Below, in pieces: positions 1 to 5,231 of a stretch of 7,816 nucleotides of DNA. Made by a program: the position numbers and the translations under genes. Under the pieces are notes generated by a model. The model saw only the letters and a list, made by a program, of their open reading frames with translations, was not told the origin of the DNA and made no database searches. The DNA comes from Bacteroidales bacterium UBA3663 (GTDB lineage Bacteria > Bacteroidota > Bacteroidia > Bacteroidales > UBA3663), in contig DFJU01000008.1 of the NCBI GenBank assembly GCA_002373755.1, positions 1 through 7,816 of the forward strand, written 5' to 3'. Positions within the stretch are counted from its first letter, which is position 1, and each line of letters starts with the position of its first letter.

Positions 1-591
1 GTGCTGAAGAACGTACAGACCTACGAGATCATGGATCCGAAGGATGTCGGCATCGACGAGAATTCCATCGTCCTCACAGCCCGTTCGGGTCGCGCTGCAC
101 TGCGTCACCGCCTCAGCGTGCTCGGCATCGAGATGGATCAGGAGAAGTTGGACAAGACCTACGAGGCATTCCTGAAGTTGGCCGACAAGAAGAAGGAACT
201 CAACGACGACGACCTCCTGATGCTCGTCGGTGCCGAGAATACCGGCGACAGCCACATCCAGCTCGAATCGCTCCAAGTCACCACGGGCAAGGGCGTCACG
301 CCAATCGCCGCCATCCGTCTGAAGGTGGCCAATGAGATGTTTCAGGCTGCCAGCACGGGCAATGGTCCGGTCGATGCCTCCATCAAGGCACTCAAGCAGA
401 TCATCCGCCGCGAGATGACGCTCAAGGAGATGACCATCCAGGCCATCTCGAAGGGCTCGGACGACAGCTGTAAGGTTCACATGCAGGTCGAACACGACAA
501 CCACATCTATTATGGTTTCGGCACCGACACCGACATCGTGACCGCCAGCGTCGAGGCCTACATCGACTGTATCAACAAGTTCAAGCACTAA
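1..591 (+). CDS. leuA: 2-isopropylmalate synthase, C-terminal part (5' end outside window)
   Basis: LeuA condenses acetyl-CoA with 2-oxoisovalerate to give 2-isopropylmalate, the first committed step of leucine synthesis in the cytoplasm. About 196 residues are visible, against roughly 500 for the family, so the catalytic TIM barrel lies upstream of the window. The first residues (LKNVQTYEIM) align with an internal stretch of E. coli LeuA (DGMLKNRENYEIM), so the GTG at base 1 is an internal valine codon and not a start. Residues 27-37 (ARSGRAALRHR) belong to the linker subdomain. From about residue 85 to the end is the LeuA dimer/regulatory domain, with GNGPVDA at about 120-126; in this family the domain carries leucine feedback inhibition. 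The stop is TAA at 589-591. The next gene, leuCD, follows after a 149-bp structured spacer. Identity is secure; the incomplete 5' end is due to the window edge. Confidence 0.94.
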   Translation: MLKNVQTYEIMDPKDVGIDENSIVLTARSGRAALRHRLSVLGIEMDQEKLDKTYEAFLKLADKKKELNDDDLLMLVGAENTGDSHIQLESLQVTTGKGVTPIAAIRLKVANEMFQAASTGNGPVDASIKALKQIIRREMTLKEMTIQAISKGSDDSCKVHMQVEHDNHIYYGFGTDTDIVTASVEAYIDCINKFKH

Positions 592-597
592 AGACCC

Positions 598-705
598 TCT
601 CCCCAAAGGGGAGAAATATTCAAGAATTTGAGAATCTAATGAATGATTCCATCATTCCAAAAATTCCATTGAAATGATATAATTCTTTAATTCTCAGATT
701 CTTGA
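598..705 (+). promoter_or_regulatory. Structured AT-rich spacer between leuA and leuCD (nested inverted repeats)
   Basis: Three structures are visible. A perfect 7-bp hairpin pairs 598-604 (TCTCCCC) with 608-614 (GGGGAGA) across an AAA loop. A 16-bp stem pairs 620-635 with 690-705; its only non-Watson-Crick pair is a G.U wobble (628/697). Inside it a perfect 7-bp hairpin pairs 641-647 (GAATGAT) with 651-657 (ATCATTC); bases 651-656 can instead pair with 673-678 (AATGAT), so two folds compete. No U-run follows any stem, so this is not a canonical terminator. A 12-codon reading frame (639-677) lies in the large loop. It could be a 5' regulatory leader for leuCD, a processing or stability structure in a leuA-leuCD transcript, or a small dispersed inverted-repeat element. 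I find no convincing TTTG/TAnnTTTG promoter here. The pairing is seen directly; the role is not known. Confidence 0.45.
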
Positions 706-740
706 TAGTATTATCGCCAATTTATTTTAATTTAAACAAT

Positions 741-2879
741 ATGGGAAAAACTCTTTTTGACAAAATCTGGGATGCACACGTAGTGCAGAAGGTCGAAGAC
801 GGCCCAACCCAACTTTATATTGACCGCCTGTACGCACACGAGGTAACCTCGCCACAGGCTTTCGACGCATTGCGCGACAAGGGCATCAAGGCTTTCCGCC
901 CCGACCACGTAGTGGCTATGCCCGACCACAACACGCCATCTGACCAGCAGACCGCCATCGGCGACCCGATCGGCTGCAAGCAGGTCGAGACATTGGCCAA
1001 GAACTGTTCAGAATTCGGCATCAAGCACTTCTCGATGGGCACGAAGGACAACGGAATTATCCACGTAGTCGGCCCAGAGAAGGCACTTTCGCTGCCGGGC
1101 ATGACCATCGTCTGCGGCGACTCACACACCTCGACCCACGGTGCTGTCGGTGCCATCGCAATGGGTATCGGCACGTCGGAAGTGGCTCAGGTATTGGCCT
1201 CACAGTGCATCCTCCAGAGCAAGCCGAAGACGATGCGCATCAACGTGGAGGGCAAGCTCCAGCCCGGCGTAACGGCCAAGGATGTGGCTCTCTACATCAT
1301 GGCACAGATGACGACTTCGGGAGCTACAGGCTATGCCGTCGAATATGCGGGCTCGGTTGTCCGCGAGATGTCGATGGAGGGCCGACTGACGTTGTCCAAC
1401 CTCTCAATCGAGATGGGTTCGCGTGCAGGTCTGATTGCACCCGACGAGACCACCTTCGCCTACCTCAAAGGCCGCGAATATGCACCTAAGGGTGCCGAAT
1501 GGGATGCCGCCGTTGCCAAGTGGCGCGAGTTGAAGAGCGATGCTGATGCAGTATTCGACAAGGAGGTCACCTACCGCGCCGAGGACATCAAGCCTCGCAT
1601 CACCTACGGAACCAATCCTGGCGCAGGCATCGCCATCGACGAATGCATCCCGACCACCGACGGCATGTCGGAGAGCGAGAAGAAGCAGTTCCTTGCCCAG
1701 TTGGACTACATGCAGTTCAAGCCCGGCGAGAAGCTGGAGGGCCACAAGGTCGATTACGTCTTCCTGGGCGCCTGCACCAACGGCCGCATCGAGGACTTCC
1801 GCGCCTTTGCATCGGTCGTCAAGGGCAAGAAGAAGCATCCTGACGTTGTGGCATGGCTCGTGCCGGGTTCGTGGTTGGTTCGCCAGCAGATTATCGACGA
1901 GGGCATTGACAAGATCTTGGCCGATGCCGGCTTCGAGCTCCGTCTGCCATCGTGCTCAAGCTGCTTGGCCATGAACCCGGACAAGGTACCCGCAGGCAAG
2001 CTCTCAATCTCGACGTCGAACCGCAACTTCGTGGGCCGTCAGGGTCCTGGCGCACGCACCATCCTGGCATCGCCACTCACCGTAGCTGCATCGGCCATAA
2101 CCGGCGTCGTCACCAACCCGCAGAACGTCACAATCAGCGAACTGCCTGTTCCGGCCGAGGTACGCAAGGTGGTCGATGCCACACCGTCGAACTGCCCGAA
2201 CTGCGCTTTCCCGCAGAAGATGGAGGCCGCAGCCGCAAAGGCCGATGGTGCCAAGTCGGCTCACCGCGCATTCAACGTGGTAAAATCGACCTGCCTGCCA
2301 ATCAACATCGACAACAACAACACGGACAACATCATTCCGGCTCGCTATCTGGCTTTCACGACCCGCGACCCAAAGTTCTACGGCGACGCCTTCATGCACG
2401 ACATCCGTTTCGACGCCAACAACCAGCCGGTTGCCAGCTTCATCATGAATCAGGCTCCGTTCAACGAGGTACCGTCGGAGGGCAAGCGTGAAATCATCAT
2501 CGGCGGCAAGAACTGGGGTTCAGGCTCAAGCCGCGAACACGCCGCATGGGCCATCGCAGGCTACGGAATCCGCGTAGTGATCAGCTCATCGTTCGCCGAC
2601 ATCCACCGCAACAACCTCCTGAACTGCTTCGTACTGCCAGTCATCGTGAGCGAGGAGTTCCGTCAGGAGCTGTTGGCCACCGTCGCCAACGACGCCAATG
2701 CTGTGGTGACGGTCGATGTGCCTAACCAGACCGTCACGAACGAGACTACAGGCCACTCGGAGAAGTTCGAAATCAACGGCTACAAGAAGTATTGCTTGCT
2801 GAACGGCTACGACGACATCGACTACCTCCTCTCGAAGAAGGATGCCATCGAGCAGTTTGAAAAAAGCAAGTGCTGCTAA
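741..2879 (+). CDS. leuCD: Fused 3-isopropylmalate dehydratase (isomerase), large + small subunits
   Basis: This enzyme interconverts 2- and 3-isopropylmalate (leucine) and, in citramalate-pathway organisms, citramalate and methylmalate (isoleucine). LeuC (about 466 aa) and LeuD (about 200 aa) are usually separate bacterial proteins; here one 712-residue chain carries both. Residues 1 to about 466 are Leu[12 protein letters not shown] for substrate binding, and the three cysteines ligating the [4Fe-4S] cluster at C345 (GACTNGR), C405 and C408 (SCSSC). About 467-510 is an Ala/Lys-rich linker containing C485-P-N-C488. About 511-712 is LeuD, with [11 protein letters not shown] and the swivel-domain signature GSGSSREHA at 593-601. 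The chain ends in Cys-Cys. ATG 741 matches the family start ([14 protein letters not shown]) and follows A/T-rich sequence; the in-frame TTG at 702 would add 13 residues that look like spacer. A terminator follows directly. No frameshift or lost motif is visible. It differs from aconitase by its LeuC-like body. Confidence 0.95.
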   Translation: MGKTLFDKIWDAHVVQKVEDGPTQLYIDRLYAHEVTSPQAFDALRDKGIKAFRPDHVVAMPDHNTPSDQQTAIGDPIGCKQVETLAKNCSEFGIKHFSMGTKDNGIIHVVGPEKALSLPGMTIVCGDSHTSTHGAVGAIAMGIGTSEVAQVLASQCILQSKPKTMRINVEGKLQPGVTAKDVALYIMAQMTTSGATGYAVEYAGSVVREMSMEGRLTLSNLSIEMGSRAGLIAPDETTFAYLKGREYAPKGAEWDAAVAKWRELKSDADAVFDKEVTYRAEDIKPRITYGTNPGAGIAIDECIPTTDGMSESEKKQFLAQLDYMQFKPGEKLEGHKVDYVFLGACTNGRIEDFRAFASVVKGKKKHPDVVAWLVPGSWLVRQQIIDEGIDKILADAGFELRLPSCSSCLAMNPDKVPAGKLSISTSNRNFVGRQGPGARTILASPLTVAASAITGVVTNPQNVTISELPVPAEVRKVVDATPSNCPNCAFPQKMEAAAAKADGAKSAHRAFNVVKSTCLPINIDNNNTDNIIPARYLAFTTRDPKFYGDAFMHDIRFDANNQPVASFIMNQAPFNEVPSEGKREIIIGGKNWGSGSSREHAAWAIAGYGIRVVISSSFADIHRNNLLNCFVLPVIVSEEFRQELLATVANDANAVVTVDVPNQTVTNETTGHSEKFEINGYKKYCLLNGYDDIDYLLSKKDAIEQFEKSKCC

Positions 2880-2885
2880 ACCATA

Positions 2886-2930
2886 AAAAAGGGAGGTAAA
2901 GAAACGGAGTGTTTCCTTAGCTCCCTTTTT
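2886..2930 (+). terminator. Strong intrinsic terminator after leuCD
   Basis: Bases 2886-2905 and 2911-2930 form a 20-nt inverted repeat with 18 of 20 positions paired and a 5-nt loop (GGAGT). The outer part is AAAAAGGGAG against CTCCCTTTTT, giving an A-tract on one side and a U-tract on the other, so it could work in both directions. It begins 6 bp after the leuCD stop and implies that cimA is largely transcribed separately. Confidence 0.87.
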
Positions 2931-3026
2931 ATTCTTTGTGTGACTGTCGTGTCGCACCCGCTACGCGATTTTTCGTCGGCCGACAGCAAAATCCCGCACC
3001 ATAATATTCCAAAAAACTTCCTACAC
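2931..3026 (+). promoter_or_regulatory. Leader region of cimA with a 10-bp palindrome; promoter not resolved
   Basis: Because a terminator lies just upstream, this 96-bp stretch should contain the cimA promoter. The nearest match to the Bacteroidota -7 box is TATTCTTTG at 2930-2938, one base too long between TA and TTTG and without a good -33 TTTG, so I do not call it. A perfect palindrome GTCGGCCGAC lies at 2975-2984 and could be a dimeric-regulator site. Next to it, GCTACGCGATTTTT (2960-2973) recurs in inverted orientation at 7400-7413 upstream of leuB. Function is inferred only from position. Confidence 0.25.
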
Positions 3027-4550
3027 TTGAAATTAGAAATACTTGATACAACGCTGCGCGACGGCGAACAGACCTCCGGGGTGGCATTCAGCGCGCCGGA
3101 GAAGCTCTCCATCGCACAAAAACTGCTCGAAGAGGTAAAGGTTGACCGCCTTGAAATCGCATCGGCACGCGTGAGCGACGGCGAGTTCGAGTGCGTCAAG
3201 AAAGTGTGCGCCTGGGCTACGGAATCGGGCTACATCGACCGCATCGAAGTGCTCGGATTCTGCGACAACGGTGCCTCCATCGACTGGATTTGCCGTGCCG
3301 GCGGACGTGCCATCAACCTGCTGTGCAAGGGATCGGAAAAGCATTGCACGGCGCAGCTCAAAAAAACGCCCGAAGAGCATTGGGCCGACGTGCGCAAAAA
3401 CGTGCTCATGGCACGCAAGGCCGGATTGTCGGTCAACATCTACCTCGAGGACTGGAGCAACGGCATCCTCCACTCGCCCGACTATGTGACGAAGATGGTC
3501 GAGACCCTCAGCGACCTGCCGATCCAACGGTTCATGTTGCCCGACACACTCGGCATCCTCGCACCTCACCAGACCAAGAAGCTGATGCGCCAGATGGTGC
3601 AGACCTTCCCCGCGCTCCACTTCGACTTCCATGCGCACAACGACTACGACCTCGCTGTGGCCAACGTGCTTGCAGCAGCCGAAGCCGGTTGCCGTGGTGT
3701 GCACACGACGGTCAATGGTCTGGGTGAACGTGCCGGAAACGCATCGCTCAGCAGCGTGGTGGCAGTGCTCAACGACATGCTGCCCGAAGTGGAGGTCGGC
3801 GTCGTCGAACAGAGCATCAACTCCATCAGCCGCATGGTCGAGAGCTACTCGGGCATCGCCACAGCGGCCAACACGCCAATCGTGGGCGAAAACGTCTTCA
3901 CACAGACGGCCGGAGTCCATGCCGACGGCGACAAGAAAGGGCATCTCTACATCAACGCCCTGCTGCCCGAACGCTTCGGCCGCAGCCGCGAATATGCTTT
4001 GGGCAAGATGTCGGGCAAGGCCAACATCGAACAGAACCTCAAACTGTTGGGCATCAACCTGAGCGACGACGACATGCGCCGCGTCACCAAGCGCATCAAC
4101 GAGATGGGCGACAAGAAGGAGCACGTCACCATCGACGACCTGCCATACATCATCGCCGACGTGCTGCACCACGAAGCCCCGTCCGACCGCATCCGGCTGC
4201 TCAGCTACATGGTCTCGACGGCTTACGGACTGCATCCACAGGCTGTTGTCAAACTCGAAATCGACGGGCAGGCCTACGAGGAGAGTGCAACGGGCGACGG
4301 TATGTTCGACGCATTCGTGCGCGCCGTACGCCACATCTACCGCCTCAAGCTTGGCCGCACCTTCCCATGGCTCACCAACTACGCCGTCACCATCCCGCCC
4401 GGAGGCCGCACCGACGCCCTCGTCCAGACCGCCATCTCGTGGGAGTACGAAGGCAAGGTCTATCGCACACGCGGCCTCGATGCCGACCAGACGGAAGCCG
4501 CCATCAAGGCCACCATCAAGATGCTCAACCTGCTGGAAATGGACAGATAA
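3027..4550 (+). CDS. cimA: (R)-citramalate synthase-type enzyme (2-isopropylmalate synthase family)
   Basis: The likely reaction is pyruvate + acetyl-CoA to (R)-citramalate, the threonine-independent entry to isoleucine. With the TTG start at 3027 the chain is 507 residues. Visible are the N-terminal signature LDTTLRDGEQT (6-16, metal ligand D12), the HAHND metal motif (H202, H204), NGLGERAGN (230-238), GVHADGDKKG, and a C-terminal regulatory domain from about residue 390. From memory, the whole protein resembles Leptospira interrogans CimA more than LeuA, and the pyruvate-pocket residues reported for that enzyme (Leu81, Leu104, Tyr144) correspond to L76, L99 and Y139 here with a constant offset. 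TTG 3027 is chosen because K-L-E-I-L-D follows at once, as in homologues; a GTG at 2940 would add 29 unrelated residues and overlap the terminator edge. Databases may label it as a second 2-isopropylmalate synthase. It lies between two terminators, so it is probably its own transcription unit. Family membership is certain; the substrate is a good inference. Confidence 0.85.
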   Translation: MKLEILDTTLRDGEQTSGVAFSAPEKLSIAQKLLEEVKVDRLEIASARVSDGEFECVKKVCAWATESGYIDRIEVLGFCDNGASIDWICRAGGRAINLLCKGSEKHCTAQLKKTPEEHWADVRKNVLMARKAGLSVNIYLEDWSNGILHSPDYVTKMVETLSDLPIQRFMLPDTLGILAPHQTKKLMRQMVQTFPALHFDFHAHNDYDLAVANVLAAAEAGCRGVHTTVNGLGERAGNASLSSVVAVLNDMLPEVEVGVVEQSINSISRMVESYSGIATAANTPIVGENVFTQTAGVHADGDKKGHLYINALLPERFGRSREYALGKMSGKANIEQNLKLLGINLSDDDMRRVTKRINEMGDKKEHVTIDDLPYIIADVLHHEAPSDRIRLLSYMVSTAYGLHPQAVVKLEIDGQAYEESATGDGMFDAFVRAVRHIYRLKLGRTFPWLTNYAVTIPPGGRTDALVQTAISWEYEGKVYRTRGLDADQTEAAIKATIKMLNLLEMDR

Positions 4551-4557
4551 CACACAG

Positions 4558-4592
4558 AAAACGGGGATTGGATGCCCCGTTTTTGTTTTTTT
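4558..4592 (+). terminator. Intrinsic terminator after cimA
   Basis: A perfect 9-bp stem pairs 4558-4566 (AAAACGGGG) with 4575-4583 (CCCCGTTTT) around an 8-nt loop, followed by a T-rich run interrupted by one G to 4592. It starts 8 bp after the cimA stop codon and fits a rho-independent terminator closing the cimA transcript. Confidence 0.88.
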
Positions 4593-4604
4593 ACAACGGA
4601 ATAA

Positions 4605-4679
4605 ACAGAAACAAACAGAAAAGCACAGAAAATTTAGTATATTTCCCGTGTCTTTCAGATTTTTCCGTGTTTTTCTGTG
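4605..4679. repeat. Imperfect inverted repeat built from ACAGAAA / TTTCTGT units
   Basis: The left arm 4605-4622 pairs with 4661-4678 at 15 of 18 positions. A second perfect option pairs CACAGAAAA (4624-4632) with TTTTCTGTG (4671-4679). The left side repeats ACAGAAA three times at about 10-bp spacing; the right side repeats CCGTGT(C/T)TTTC twice. It is AT-rich, unlike the flanking genes, and fills most of the spacer between the cimA terminator and the next start codon. It may be a dispersed intergenic repeat or the leader of the small gene. I see no clear promoter; TATATTTC at 4638-4645 lacks a TTTG partner. Confidence 0.4.
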
Positions 4680-4693
4680 AATAAAACGCCATT

Positions 4694-5002
4694 ATGACCC
4701 AACCCAAATTCATCATCACGCTCGACGGACATCTGCGGCTCGGCATGGTCGAAATGCACAAGGACCTGCTACAACCGGGCGACCAATGCATCGGCGGCGG
4801 ATACTACCGTTTCGACTACGTGACCAACCGCATCGTGCTGAGCCGCAGCTCATACGACTTCGGAGTGCCCAAATGGCACGTGCTCGACGAACTGCAAGTG
4901 CCTGCCGTCTATCGCGGCCTGCGCCTCATCTACCAGTACGACGACGGCGAACACGACGACATCGACCTGAGCGACATGCTCAAAATATCGTACTACGAAT
5001 AG
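4694..5002 (+). CDS. Small protein of unknown function (102 aa)
   Basis: I do not recognise a named family. The protein begins MTQPKFIITLDGHLRLGMV, has a Gly/Tyr-rich GGGYYRFD stretch at 34-41, a Trp/His segment PKWHVLDEL at about 60-68, and a strongly acidic C-terminal third (YDDGEHDDIDLSD, about 81-93) ending in SYYE. There is no signal peptide, no membrane segment and only one cysteine (C32), so a soluble cytoplasmic protein is likely. Reality as a gene is supported by an ATG after an AT-rich leader, by third-position GC bias like the neighbours, and by placement between a terminator and the next spacer with no competing frame. Its acidic, aromatic-rich make-up would suit a small binding or adaptor protein, but that is a guess. 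It lies between cimA and the pectinase and has no obvious link to either. Confidence 0.75.
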   Translation: MTQPKFIITLDGHLRLGMVEMHKDLLQPGDQCIGGGYYRFDYVTNRIVLSRSSYDFGVPKWHVLDELQVPAVYRGLRLIYQYDDGEHDDIDLSDMLKISYYE

Positions 5003-5017
5003 GAGCAACGCCGCCCG

Positions 5018-5097
5018 CCGATGCGACATCGGCCACAACCGCAAAAATCGGAGCCATTCGCCGCACTACGCGGATTTTGCATCGGCCGACGCATCGG
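5018..5097 (+). other. Long imperfect hairpin upstream of the pectinase promoter
   Basis: Nested helices can form: CCGATGCG (5018-5025) with CGCATCGG (5090-5097), 8 bp perfect; TCGGCC (5029-5034) with GGCCGA (5084-5089), 6 bp; and GCAAAA+TC (5041-5049, one A bulged) with GATTTTGC (5073-5080). A competing local hairpin is GCCGATG-CGA-CATCGGC (5017-5033). The element starts 15 bp after the small gene and ends 13 bp before the putative -33 box of the pectinase gene. It may terminate the small gene's transcript (a T-run occurs only later, about 5115-5121) or bind a regulator. Pairing is seen; function is unknown. Confidence 0.42.
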
Positions 5098-5110
5098 AAG
5101 CAGCCAATTT

Positions 5111-5142
5111 CTTGCTTTTTTCAATATTTTTTTCGACTTTTG
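5111..5142 (+). promoter_or_regulatory. Candidate Bacteroidota promoter for the GH28 gene
   Basis: CTTG (5111-5114) and GACTTTTG (5135-5142) are 20 bp apart. The known Bacteroides consensus is TTTG, 19-21 bp, TAnnTTTG, so each box has one mismatch and the spacing is right. The sequence between is AT-rich. Transcription from about 5149 would give an untranslated leader of about 80 nt before ATG 5232. Confidence 0.4.
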
Positions 5143-5231
5143 CGCGCGAAAAACATCGTGCACAATCGTTGCCGACGACGCAAAAAAAGAAATCTCACTT
5201 GTGGAATAACCAACCAAAACATAGCTTACTT

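Noticed and set aside
1..3. GTG at base 1 as the start of a short LeuA-like protein
   Set aside because: Homologous LeuA runs through this point (DGMLKN in E. coli), so the gene continues upstream of the window.
598..614. TCTCCCC-AAA-GGGGAGA hairpin as a terminator for leuA
   Set aside because: No T-run follows the stem, so I record it as structure and do not call it a terminator.
702..740. TTG 702 as the start of leuCD
   Set aside because: It would add 13 residues coded by AT-rich spacer and by the arm of the inverted repeat; ATG 741 gives the conserved LeuC N-terminus.
741..2879. Aconitase instead of isopropylmalate isomerase
   Set aside because: The N-terminus, the metabolic neighbours and the LeuC-type body ([17 protein letters not shown]) match LeuC; aconitases have a different start and arrangement.
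3033..4553. A 506-codon open frame on the minus strand opposite cimA
   Set aside because: It mirrors the cimA frame and arises from GC-rich third positions; its translation is Val/His/Asp-rich with no recognisable motif, while the plus strand encodes a clear enzyme.
5112..5231. TTG 5112 as the start of the GH28 protein
   Set aside because: It would place 40 residues, coded by promoter-like AT-rich DNA, before a good signal peptide that begins at ATG 5232.
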